The translations under genes and the position numbers were made by a program. Shown piece after piece: positions 16,811-26,000 of a stretch of DNA of 64,000 nucleotides; position 1 is the first letter of the stretch, and the number at the start of each line of letters is the position of its first letter. The notes under the pieces were generated by a model. It worked only from the letters and a program-made list of their open reading frames with translations. It ran no database searches and was not told where the DNA came from. This stretch comes from Bryobacterales bacterium (GTDB lineage: Bacteria > Acidobacteriota > Terriglobia > Bryobacterales > Bryobacteraceae): positions 21,395 to 85,394 of the forward strand of contig SHUD01000004.1 in the NCBI GenBank assembly GCA_009697505.1, in the 5' to 3' direction.

Positions 16811-17982
16811 CAGAAGTTCTTCACCTGTTCGAGATAACCTGCGTAGTTCCGCTTGGCTTCCAGCATGGAGTCGCCGCCAAATTTCTCGATCATGGCCCCG
16901 GCCAGCACCAGCGCCACCATGGCCTCGCCGATCACGCCCGCCGCGGGCACCACCGCGACGTCGCTGCGCTCATAAGCGGCGGGGGAAGCTTCGTGGGTCA
17001 CCAGATCCGCGCTTTCCAGCGGCCTGCGCAATGTCGAGATCGGCTTCAGCATGCCGCGCACCAGGATGTCCTGGCCGTTGGTCATGCCACCTTCCACTCC
17101 TCCTGCGCGATTGGCGCCCCGCGTGAAGGCCTGCTGTTCGCGGCTGTAGTGGATCGTGTCCTGGACTTTCGAACCGAACGCCGCCGCACCCTCCGCGGCG
17201 AATCCCACTTCGACGCCCTTCACGGCCTGCATGGAGACGATGGCCTGTGCCAGTCTTCCATCCAGCCGCGTATCCCAGGCAATATGCGACCCCAGCCCCG
17301 GCGGAACCCCGCGCGCGATCACTTCGAAGACGCCGCCCACGGTGTCGCCGGTCTTGTAGGCCTCGTCGACCACGAGCTTCATCCGCTGCTCAGCCTCGGC
17401 ATCCACGCAACCGAGCAGGACCTCGTCGCGTTCACTGAGCGCCACCAGTTCTTCCCAGGTTGCGGACCGTTCCAGCCGCTCGCTGCCCACCGCGATGACG
17501 TGGCTGAGCACGCCGATCCCAAATTCCGCCAGATAGGCCTTGGCCAGAGCGCCCACGGCCACCCGCGAAGTCGTTTCGCGGGCGCTGGCGCGTTCCAGAA
17601 TGTAGCGGGCGTCATGGAAGTTGTACTTGAGCGCTCCCGCCAGGTCGGCATGGCCGGGACGAGGCCGGGTCAGCGGCTTGGTCTTGCCTTCGGCGCCCTC
17701 GAACGTCTCCACCGGCAGGGCTTCGGTCCAGTTCTTCCAGTCTTTGTTTTCCAGCAGAATCGCGATCGGCGAACCGATGCTCTGCGAGTGCCGTACCCCG
17801 CTGACGATATGGGCCTTATCGGTTTCGATCTTCATGCGCCCGCCGCGCCCGAAGCCTTGCTGGCGGCGCCACAACTCGCGATCGATCTTGGCCAAAGATA
17901 CGGGGACGCCGGCGGGCAGCCCCGTCAGCGTGGCGACAAGGCACTCCCCGTGCGATTCCCCTGCGGTTTCAAAGCGGAGCAT
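16810..17982 (-). CDS. aroC: Chorismate synthase
   Basis: Last step of the shikimate pathway: EPSP to chorismate with reduced FMN. The N-terminus MLRFETAGESHGECLVATLTG carries the first signature (GESHG), RPGHADLAG the second, and the C-terminal RRPLESADLVTHE is typical. The 390-residue length is normal. It is the second gene of a minus-strand operon headed by a 35-residue membrane protein and continuing to def, fmt and argJ. Confidence 0.97.
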   Translation of the reverse strand: MLRFETAGESHGECLVATLTGLPAGVPVSLAKIDRELWRRQQGFGRGGRMKIETDKAHIVSGVRHSQSIGSPIAILLENKDWKNWTEALPVETFEGAEGKTKPLTRPRPGHADLAGALKYNFHDARYILERASARETTSRVAVGALAKAYLAEFGIGVLSHVIAVGSERLERSATWEELVALSERDEVLLGCVDAEAEQRMKLVVDEAYKTGDTVGGVFEVIARGVPPGLGSHIAWDTRLDGRLAQAIVSMQAVKGVEVGFAAEGAAAFGSKVQDTIHYSREQQAFTRGANRAGGVEGGMTNGQDILVRGMLKPISTLRRPLESADLVTHEASPAAYERSDVAVVPAAGVIGEAMVALVLAGAMIEKFGGDSMLEAKRNYAGYLEQVKNF

Positions 17983-18021
17983 TGGAATATTTTATGGTAG
18001 CAACACTCGGAATGCGCGAGC

Positions 18022-18051
18022 GTGCCGAATTGTCACGTGCCGAATTGTCAC
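18022..18051. repeat. 15-bp perfect tandem duplication upstream of aroC
   Basis: GTGCCGAATTGTCAC occurs twice head to tail between the small membrane-protein gene and aroC. It lies in the aroC leader on the minus strand and may be a regulatory site or a replication slip. Confidence 0.85.
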
Positions 18052-18075
18052 GGAGATGCGTCGGATTGGGACGGC

Positions 18076-18183
18076 TTACTTCTCGACGGGGTGGGCGGTA
18101 TCGTCAGACTTAGGAGGCGACGAAATGGCTTCCAGTAACAGCGAAACGATCAACAACCCGGCGATGGCGGCTCCGATAATCAT
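18076..18183 (-). CDS. 35-residue single-pass membrane protein
   Basis: Too short for the ORF track. The ATG at 18183 is preceded by AAGGGAG at seven bases. The N-terminal 18 residues are a hydrophobic helix (IIGAAIAGLLIVSLLLEA), followed by a short polar tail rich in Ser, Pro, Lys and Asp ending in HPVEK. The strong ribosome site and clean helix favour a real small protein. No known family recognised. Confidence 0.6.
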   Translation of the reverse strand: MIIGAAIAGLLIVSLLLEAISSPPKSDDTAHPVEK

Positions 18184-18300
18184 GCGACTCCCTTGTCTGC
18201 AAACTTTATTCCTGCACGTCGACTTCCATCCGGAAAGAGGCGCTCTCTATTCCATTTGTTAGATGTATCGGCTGCCCGGACGATTCATGAGAGGGAAAAT

Positions 18301-19239
18301 TTACCGTTGGAGCTGCGCGCAAACTTCGCGAAGCTGGGACATTTTTTCCGCGACCAGAGTCTCAGCTCGCTCCACCAGCCGCTTCAGGTTGCCGGGATCG
18401 GCATTATCCATATCGTCCTCGCCGTCGGCCAAATCTGTCTGCAACCGGTAGTACCGTCGGACGCCCCGTACTGAAGGGAGCAACTGCTCCATCTGGTATT
18501 CCGTGGTCCGGCTGACGCCGTCGAACACCACGTCGAGAATCGGCTTGGCCCAACCCAGAAACCCCGGCCGGTAACGGATCGCCTCGGCATGGCGGCCGGT
18601 TCCAAGGGAAACCAGCAGGATCTCCGCATCCGGACGGCTCTGCCGCGCCTCGGCATAGGCGCACAGCGCCGGGTTGTTGGCGTAAGTTCCGCCGTCGATC
18701 AGCGTCCACTCCCCGTTGCCAAGCCGGGCCGGAGGGAAGTAGGTCGGCGCGGCAGAGGTCGCGCGCGCCACTTCCCACAGGGGAAAATCATAGCTTGCAT
18801 CCTTCGCCGCACGGTCTGAACGGAAAAACCAGGGCTGGCGCAGCCGGATCTCGTAGCTGGTAGCCAATACGCCGCACAGGGAGTCTTGGAGGCGGCTAGC
18901 GCCGAAGAACTTCTTGAGCACGTTTTCGATGCCGCTGGAGGAATACTTTTCCGCCAGCGGACGCCTCACTTTGCTCCAAAGCGATTGCGGGAAGATGGTT
19001 GACGCCTGCCGAAGATACAGTTCGCGCAAGTCCCCAGCGGCGTAGGCGGGCCGCCCGTTGTGGCCGGGCATCGCCAGCCCCGCCGCCAGAATGCCGCCCG
19101 TCGAAGTTCCGGCCACCAGGTCAAACAGATCCGCAACCCGCTTGCCAGTTTGCCGTTCGATTTCCATCAGCACAGTGGCCGGAATGATCCCGCGAATTCC
19201 CCCGCCGTCGATCGCCAGAATCTTGAACACGTGCGCCAT
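18301..19239 (-). CDS. Patatin-like phospholipase
   Basis: Predicted acyl hydrolase of 312 residues with the full Ser-Asp dyad. The oxyanion GGGIRG is at 12-17, nucleophile Ser46 lies in GTSTG, and the catalytic Asp182 in DGGTYANNP. AGGAGCGG precedes the start. No signal peptide, so it is probably cytoplasmic. The closely similar architecture of CapV-type effectors in CBASS immunity makes a defence role conceivable, but no nucleotide cyclase gene is next to it, so a housekeeping lipase is at least as likely. Confidence 0.88.
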   Translation of the reverse strand: MAHVFKILAIDGGGIRGIIPATVLMEIERQTGKRVADLFDLVAGTSTGGILAAGLAMPGHNGRPAYAAGDLRELYLRQASTIFPQSLWSKVRRPLAEKYSSSGIENVLKKFFGASRLQDSLCGVLATSYEIRLRQPWFFRSDRAAKDASYDFPLWEVARATSAAPTYFPPARLGNGEWTLIDGGTYANNPALCAYAEARQSRPDAEILLVSLGTGRHAEAIRYRPGFLGWAKPILDVVFDGVSRTTEYQMEQLLPSVRGVRRYYRLQTDLADGEDDMDNADPGNLKRLVERAETLVAEKMSQLREVCAQLQR

Positions 19240-19373
19240 CCGCTCCTGGCCTGTTTTTCGCAGATGGCCGGCGCGGATGGGATTCGTCCAGCTTCATGTC
19301 GCGGAGCCCAAAGGGACTTGATCCCCCGGGGGAGGAGTGACTTGCCGGCCCGCTATCGGGTCCGTCCGGAATC

Positions 19374-20186
19374 TCAGAGTTGCACCGTCACCCGCATGAA
19401 CGTCGCGGCGATCGACGTGCCGCCATCGGCGCTCTGATTCTGCGCCTTCGCGAGTTCCACCAGTTGGCTGTTCAACTCGTCCTCTTTTCCGTTCTTCTGA
19501 GCGGCTTCGAAAGCGTTCATCGTGGGACCGTAGAATTGCCTGAACAATGCGATGACCTCCGCGGGACCCTTGCTCGGCGAGATGAAGCGGAATGTGTCCC
19601 GGACCGTGGATATCTTCTCGGCGGGCACGCCGGCCTGGCCAAAGCGCTCGACGATGTTCGCTTCCACGCCCCAGGTCATGGGACTGATGAAGCCTTCCGG
19701 GGGCGGCGGAGTAAACGCCGCACTGACCTTCAGTACCTGCGACACGAACGTCGGGTCATTGGGAATCCAGTTGCCCATGATAATCCGCCCGCCCGGCTTG
19801 GTTACCCGGACCATCTCCTTGGCGACGTCAAAAGGCTTCGGCGCGAACATGGCTCCGAATACACTGAGCGTCATGTCAAAGCTATCGTCCGCGACTCCTT
19901 GCAAGCTGCACGCGTCTCCTTCTTGAAACGTCAGATTGCGCAGCCCCGCTTCCGCCGCGCGCTGGTTCCCGGCGGCCACCAGGTTCTGGGCGATGTCGAT
20001 GCCCGTCACGTCCGCCCCCAAGCGGGCCAGCGGCAGCGCAGTCGTCCCGTCTCCGCAGCCCAGGTCCAGGACCCGCAACGGCGGCGCAATGCCCAGGGAT
20101 TGTACCAGCGCCTCTCCCGATTCGCGCATAAACGCGGCGATCGCGGTGAAATCGCCTTTCTCCCACAACGCTTTATTTGGATTCAT
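19374..20186 (-). CDS. Class I SAM-dependent methyltransferase
   Basis: 270 residues with the Rossmann methyltransferase motif VLDLGCGDGTTALPLA (about 40-55), a following acidic GADVTGIDIA strand and motif III at GGRIIMGNW. AAGGAG precedes the ATG. It resembles the UbiE/ubiquinone-type group; substrate unknown. It lies in a minus-strand cluster with an uncharacterised gene and a methanethiol methyltransferase-like gene. Substrate cannot be read from sequence. Confidence 0.85.
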   Translation of the reverse strand: MNPNKALWEKGDFTAIAAFMRESGEALVQSLGIAPPLRVLDLGCGDGTTALPLARLGADVTGIDIAQNLVAAGNQRAAEAGLRNLTFQEGDACSLQGVADDSFDMTLSVFGAMFAPKPFDVAKEMVRVTKPGGRIIMGNWIPNDPTFVSQVLKVSAAFTPPPPEGFISPMTWGVEANIVERFGQAGVPAEKISTVRDTFRFISPSKGPAEVIALFRQFYGPTMNAFEAAQKNGKEDELNSQLVELAKAQNQSADGGTSIAATFMRVTVQL

Positions 20187-20197
20187 AATGTCTCCTT

Positions 20198-20223
20198 GTG
20201 TGTTGTCTATGTGTGTTGTCTAT
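20198..20223. repeat. 13-bp tandem direct repeat upstream of the methyltransferase
   Basis: GTGTGTTGTCTAT occurs twice perfectly, at 20198-20210 and 20211-20223, just upstream of the methyltransferase ribosome site. It is a candidate operator. Confidence 0.8.
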
Positions 20224-20255
20224 TTTATGCGCATTCGGTACGCCGAGCGCGCGCA

Positions 20256-20951
20256 CTAGGTTTGGTGGCGCGGGCGCAGGAACGCGCGCGCTACCGCGAA
20301 GAGTCCCTTTTGAGGAATCAGAAAGTCGTTCAAACGAGCCTGCTGGGCGAGCGCGCCCACTGGTCCCAGATCCTGGCCCTTTACGGTGGCTTGACTTGAT
20401 TCTATTAGCCACAGACGACGCGGATTGGCGATGAACTCCTGGCCGTTGGGTGTTTCTCCGGCAAGATTCAGCTTCCCGGTTCCCAGCGCGAACCGCGCCG
20501 CGGCGCCCATCGCCTTCAATATGAAAGGCTCTTGCCACCAGGAGTCCGGCGCCAGCCTCGCCGCCGCATTCAGTAGCCGTGTTGACCAGGACGCCCGGAG
20601 CCTCACGTTCCAGCGCAGCGCGCTCTCAATATTTACCGTGAACTGCGCCGGCGCCGTCCATTCGATTTCGATCGGGCCGACGACGTTGCGCGTGACCTCT
20701 CCGCCGAAGTAACGCGAACATCCGAGGTCCGGATTCACCGTCGAGTAGAACGTCCAGGCGCCGCGCGGGTCGCGATGCCACACGGAAGTGTAGCCGGGTC
20801 CCACCGAGGAGGCCGGAAACCGGCGCAAGGCCAGCACGTGCCCGGAACGGAAGGGAAGCCCCAGGACCGCATATCCCGCGAACCGGTCGCCATGGCCGGT
20901 GGGCAAGGCGGGGTTCGTTTCTATTTGCTCCACGATCTCTCTGGGTTTCAT
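20256..20951 (-). CDS. Uncharacterised protein
   Basis: 231 residues, no family recognised. The central part reads as beta-rich soluble sequence (YTSVWHRDPRGAWTFYSTV, CSRYFGG) and the C-terminal third is more helical. No clear signal peptide or membrane helix. It lies 19 bases after the MddA-like gene on the same strand, so co-expression with it is likely. Confidence 0.65.
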   Translation of the reverse strand: MKPREIVEQIETNPALPTGHGDRFAGYAVLGLPFRSGHVLALRRFPASSVGPGYTSVWHRDPRGAWTFYSTVNPDLGCSRYFGGEVTRNVVGPIEIEWTAPAQFTVNIESALRWNVRLRASWSTRLLNAAARLAPDSWWQEPFILKAMGAAARFALGTGKLNLAGETPNGQEFIANPRRLWLIESSQATVKGQDLGPVGALAQQARLNDFLIPQKGLFAVARAFLRPRHQT

Positions 20952-20970
20952 GTCTGGCTCCGTTTGCAGG

Positions 20971-21756
20971 CTAGCGGGCGGCTTTTACACGCATCTCCGC
21001 CGCTGCCACCACCGGCTGCGGGATTTCGATTTGCCGGGGCAGTCCGGGGACGATCATCGGAACTTGCTTGCGGTACTCGGCGTACTCCGGATGCACCGCC
21101 ATCAGGTCACGCTCTTCGAGTTGAATCGCCAACAGAATGTAAGCCGTGGTTACCAGCGCGAAGAGCAGGTGGGTGGCGGTCATGACCGGCGTGGACCAAA
21201 AAACGCACAGCCAGCCTACATACAGGGGGTGGCGTACGATGCGATACAGAAATGGCGTGCGAAACTCCACGTTGGCCTGCGGTTGCTTTAACAGATGGCG
21301 CCAGACCTGGCGTAGTCCGAACAGATCGAAGTGGTTAATGATGAACGTGGCGAACAGGACCAGCGTCCAGCCAAACGCGTAGCCGCCGAAAAGCAGCACC
21401 CTTCCCAGGTCATCTTGAACCTCCCAGACGGTACCGCCCAGGGGCTGCCACTGCCAGAACAGAAACAGAAGCGCGAGGCTGCTCGCCAATACGTAGGTAC
21501 TGCGCTCGATGGCCACTGGTACCACTTTCGTCAGGACGCGCTTGAAGGCCGGGCGGGCCATGACGCTGTGTTGCACCGCGAACAGCGACAATAGCCCCAA
21601 GTCGATCCACAATGCGGTCTGCCAGGGGCCGGAGGCGGGAGTATCCATGGACTTGGGCACGCCGAAGTTGCCGATAAACCCGATGGCGTACAGGAACGTC
21701 GCGAGGAACACGATATAGCTCGCGGCTCCGTAGAGAAAAGTGAAAATCCGATTCAT
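20971..21756 (-). CDS. mddA: Methanethiol S-methyltransferase-like membrane protein (MddA)
   Basis: Polytopic membrane protein of 261 residues and about six helices, related to NnrU/isoprenylcysteine methyltransferases. The N-terminus FLYGAASYIVFLATFLYAIGFIGNF and VPKSMD resemble MddA, which methylates methanethiol to volatile dimethyl sulfide. The C-terminal RIVRHPLYVGWL and QLEERDLMAVHPEYAEYRK are the SAM-binding signature of the family. AAAGGAGC precedes the ATG. It faces a divergent AraC regulator. Family assignment is firm, MddA substrate moderately so. Confidence 0.75.
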   Translation of the reverse strand: MNRIFTFLYGAASYIVFLATFLYAIGFIGNFGVPKSMDTPASGPWQTALWIDLGLLSLFAVQHSVMARPAFKRVLTKVVPVAIERSTYVLASSLALLFLFWQWQPLGGTVWEVQDDLGRVLLFGGYAFGWTLVLFATFIINHFDLFGLRQVWRHLLKQPQANVEFRTPFLYRIVRHPLYVGWLCVFWSTPVMTATHLLFALVTTAYILLAIQLEERDLMAVHPEYAEYRKQVPMIVPGLPRQIEIPQPVVAAAEMRVKAAR

Positions 21757-21795
21757 GTTCTTGCTCCTTTATGTGATCCCAGCTACTCACCGACT

Positions 21796-21824
21796 TTGCG
21801 AGCGGACTGCTTCAGGTCTACAAT
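21796..21824 (+). promoter_or_regulatory. Sigma70-type promoter of the AraC gene
   Basis: TTGCGA and TACAAT are separated by 17 bases and lie 27 bases before the AraC ATG, in the divergent intergenic region with mddA. Confidence 0.5.
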
Positions 21825-21850
21825 TGTGCAGTGCGTCTGCTGGATAGGCC

Positions 21851-23020
21851 ATGCCCGAGCGTCGCCATGACTTGCTCGAACGGCTGGAGGAAATAGATAC
21901 CTTTGCGCGGGGACCGGGCAACTTCGCAGAGAGTCCACGGAACGATATGGATGCCTTTTCCGAAATCTTGAGCGGCGTCAAGCTGAACGGGGCGGTGTTT
22001 TTCAGCGCCGAGTTTTCCGCTCCCTGGGGGTTTTCCGCATCCGCATCCGATAAGATGGCGACCGAGCTTGCCCCGGGAGCCGAACACCTGGTCCTCTACC
22101 ATTTCCTTGTCGACGGCAGTGCTCTTGTGCAAATGCCGGATGGGCGATCGCTGGAGCTTCATTCCGGGGATATCGTGATCTTTCCTCACGGAGATCCACA
22201 CCACCTGATGAGCGATCGGGCGACCAAGCCACCCTTTCCTTCCTACGGGATTAGCGCCAAGATCAAGGCGCGCGATTTGCGTCCTTTACAGGCGGGCGGC
22301 GGTGGCGATACCGCCCGTTTTGTGTGCGGCTACATGACCTGCGACCCCTACCTGAGCCGGCCGATCCTGAGCGGACTGCCCCCGGTCTTCAAGGTCAACA
22401 TCCGTACGGATCGCTCCGGGCACTGGCTGAGAATTCCATTCTGCACCCGGTGGAAGAAGCTGCTTCGGGAAGCGTCGGCAGCGAAGCCATGCTGGCCAAC
22501 TTTCGGAAGCCTTGTTCGTCGACACCCTGAGGCGCTACGTGGCCGCTTTGCCGGAACAGCAAATGGGCTGGCTGGCGGGCACCGCGACCCCATCGTGGGG
22601 AAAAGCCTGGGATTGCTGCATGGCCGTGTTGCCTATCCGTGGACCATCGCGGATCTTGCCGACGAGGTGGGGATTTCGCGGTCGGCTCTGGTAGAGCGCT
22701 TCACCAAGTATCTCTCCGAGCCCCCCATGACGTATTTGACCCGCTGGAGACTGCAATTAGCCGCCCGGTCGCTCGAAAAGACGTCACGGGGCTTCGCGGA
22801 AATTGCCGCCGGCGTCGGCTACGAATCGGAAGCGGCCTTCAATCGCGCATTTAAGCGCGAGTATGGACAGCCTCCGGGCCGCTACCGCAGCGAGCATAAG
22901 AGTGCATCGGCCAGAGCCCTCGGTGAGCCGAATGCGGAAGCGGCCGGATCACTGGCGCCGCGTCAAAAACTCAAGCGGAGAGAGAACTGCAATTCTCTCG
23001 GTCCCGGACCGGTGAGCTGA
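21851..23020 (+). CDS. AraC-family regulator with cupin domain, internally frame-scrambled
   Basis: Transcription regulator: an N-terminal AraC-type cupin (VLYHFLVDGSALVQMPDGR, about 82-100) and a C-terminal double helix-turn-helix with DEVGISRSALVERFTKYL and AAGVGYESEAAFNRAFKREY. The frame is open throughout, but the stretch from about 22428 to 22583 reads as nonsense. The expected family sequence appears there in two other frames (NSILHPVEEAASGSVGSEAML, then LFVDTLRRYVAALPEQQMGW). Three one-base losses, at about 22429, 22499 and 22582, cancel out. The real protein is probably one residue longer. It probably controls the divergent methyltransferase cluster. Confidence 0.85.
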   Translation: MPERRHDLLERLEEIDTFARGPGNFAESPRNDMDAFSEILSGVKLNGAVFFSAEFSAPWGFSASASDKMATELAPGAEHLVLYHFLVDGSALVQMPDGRSLELHSGDIVIFPHGDPHHLMSDRATKPPFPSYGISAKIKARDLRPLQAGGGGDTARFVCGYMTCDPYLSRPILSGLPPVFKVNIRTDRSGHWLRIPFCTRWKKLLREASAAKPCWPTFGSLVRRHPEALRGRFAGTANGLAGGHRDPIVGKSLGLLHGRVAYPWTIADLADEVGISRSALVERFTKYLSEPPMTYLTRWRLQLAARSLEKTSRGFAEIAAGVGYESEAAFNRAFKREYGQPPGRYRSEHKSASARALGEPNAEAAGSLAPRQKLKRRENCNSLGPGPVS

Positions 23021-26000
23021 GAGGATACGACGCCGAAGCTCGCCGTATTCACGTCGCGTCCGGGAACGTCAAAGAGCGGAGTATTGAACAAATTAAACGC
23101 TTCGCCACGGAACTGCAGTTTAAAGCGCTCGCGAATTGAGAAATCCTTAAAAATGGAGCAGTCAATATTTTGAATACCAGGCCCGCTCACGTTCGGGATG
23201 GTGCGGGAAGCATTCCCATACGTAAAGGGTGCTACCACGGAGTATGCCGCGGTGTTGAACCAACGGGTTAACGTTTGTTCTCCAGACGCCGGGTTCTGTC
23301 CCGATACTACATTAGGACGGTTGGTGTTTCCCGACTGAATCGCGATCGGAAGGCCGCCTTGCAAGGTGCTGATCGCGTTCAGGTGCCAGCCGTAGGCGAT
23401 CAACCTCTGCACTCCCTTCAAATTTTTTCCGAAAGGCACTTCCCACATTCCTGTCAGGACTATGCGCTGCGGAACGTCTTCAATACTGCGGGACCGCTCG
23501 GCCCGCAAGTTATACCAATTCAAGATAGGCGTGTTGGGATCAGTCGCGGAGATGGCGCCGGCCGCTCCGCGCGTCGAGCCGGCAGCGCCCACCGCGCCGT
23601 CAATCAGCTTGCTCTTGGTATAGGCAAGCAGGAGGGAAAACCCGTGATCAAACCGCTTTTCGACTTTGAGCGTACCCGCGTGATAGATCGAGTCTCCTAG
23701 ATACGCAAAGGTTCCATTGATGCTGTTGAAGTGGGGGTACGGCCGCAACAGTTGCTGGCGGGCAACTGTGGGATTGCTCAGGGGGCCGGTCTTGATGATC
23801 CCGTAAAACGGATTGGAAACCGATTGATTGAGCTGATTTCCCAGCGCCAGGTACTGGGGGTCGATCTGATTGTAGTTTATGGGTTGCGAAGTCAGCAAGT
23901 GCTCGCCGCGATTTCCAAGGTATGCTACCTCAATCAACCAATTTCTCCAGGGCTGGTACTGCACAGTTAAATTCCACTGCTGCGAAAAGCCCGGGGAGAT
24001 ACCGCGATTCCATCCCTGGAGGTCACTGCCCACGGCGGTCATCGCTCCCAACCCTTCATTGGCCGGCTTTTCCAATCCACTCGGGAAGGGATTCGCCATC
24101 GTGTTAAACGGAGTAAGCCCGTTGTCGAGCGAAGTGACCATCGGATTATTGGTGCGGAAACCAGAGAACGAGGGAAGCGCGTATCCTTTTGTGGGAATGA
24201 AGGTGATTCCGTACCCTCCACGCGCCACCAGTTTGTCGGTCACCTGGTAAGCGAAGCCACCGCGGGGTTGAAAATGCCGGTAGCTGGCGTTCCAGCCTCC
24301 CTGCGTATTCGGGAATGTGGCTCCTCCCTTCAAGCTCATGCCCGGAACCTGCAAGGGTGAGGGAATGTTGAGATCGATATTCGTAACCACGCCCGACCGG
24401 TCGGTGATGGGCTGTTCGCTTTCCCAGCGCATGCCTAGGTTCAGAGTCAGCTTGCGGGCCACTTTCCAGTCATCCTGCACGAAGAGTGCGTGAAATCGAG
24501 ATGCGTTGGTATTGTAGTGCTGAAGCGGAGAATTGGATTGTTGCGTGCCCGAGGGCGTGCCCAAAAGGAAGGAAGCCATGCCGAAGCCGGCAGTGGCGCT
24601 GGCCCTGTTCGGATCCGGCCCCTGGGTAAAGCCCCGGTCGAAGGCAAAGAGCCCCCGCGAAGGCCCGTTGCCGGTGTTAAAGCCGTAGAGAACGTAGAGG
24701 TAGCCCACCTTCACGTTGTGCGAACCCTTGACCTTGGTGATCGAAATACTTGCGGCGGGATCATATCCGACACGGTAGTTTTCCGACGATCCCATGAGGA
24801 CGTTGACGAAACCGTTCGCGGTCACAAGATCCGAGATATTCAGGTTAGGAATGTTCCCTTTCGGCGTGAATCTTCCGGTCGGTAGTTCCGCCGCGTAGTT
24901 GGCCGGGTAACCCAGATCCGTGAGCTTATAGCCATCGCCGTATTTTTGTGACAAAACACCGACTCCCGTTTCCCAATCACGGTTGTATCCCAGCTTCGCA
25001 TCCAACAGCAGCGTGGGGCTCAGCGTATTGGTATAAACCATCGAAAAGCTGTTGCGCGGAATGTGGGTATATCTTCCTTCGCTCTCCAGCAGCCCGGACA
25101 TGGGAACATTCGGGTTGTACCAGAAATTGGCGTAATTCCAGCTCACAACATCTCTGGTATAGCGAACCGCAATCCGCTGCCGGTCGGAAATGTTGTAATC
25201 TACCTTCAACCCCGTGTCGTAACGGTTTGACGGCTGCGACCCTCTCTGGAAGAGATTGTTGATGCCCGTGACCGGCGCACCCTGAGTATTGGGCCGGGGA
25301 TAGATCGAAAAAATCTTTTGCGCGAGCGCGCCCTGACGGTTGAGTGGAATCTTGTTTCCCGGAAATGGAGTGCGGACGTATCCGCCCGGAACGGCTGGAT
25401 TCGGCCGCGTGGTGGATGGATCGTAAATTAAGATCAACCCGCCGTTGGCGGCGAAGGTCTGGGAAAAGTCGCCGCTCCTTTGCAGGTCCGTGGGCGCCGT
25501 ATTCACACGGCCGAAGCCGCGACGTTCCTTGTAGCCCTCATAGTTGTAAAAGAAAAAGATCTTGTCTTTCTTGAGGGGTCCTCCGAAGGTGCCGCCATAC
25601 TGATTGACATTCAACTGCGTCCGCGGAAAGCCCGACCGGTTGGAAAAAAAGTCGTTGGCCTTCATCTCCGTGTTGCGCAAGTATTCAAAAAGCAGGCCAT
25701 GGTACTCATTCGTCCCGCCTTTGCTGATGATGCTGATGATCCCGCCGCCGGTGCGCCCGTATTCGGCGGATGGCGTATTCGTGATTACCTTGAACTCCTG
25801 GGTCGCGTCCACCGTGAGAAACGTGATCCCGCCGGCGGCGTCGCCGATCTTATCGTCCGGCAGTCCATCAATCAGCCAACCCTGCGAAATGGGAGTCCCG
25901 CCGCCAATGTTGACCGCCCCGGAGCGGAAGGTTTCCAGAACCGGCCCGCCGAAGGCGCTGAGTCCTCTCACGGTGGGGATCAGATTGGCGAGACCCATCG

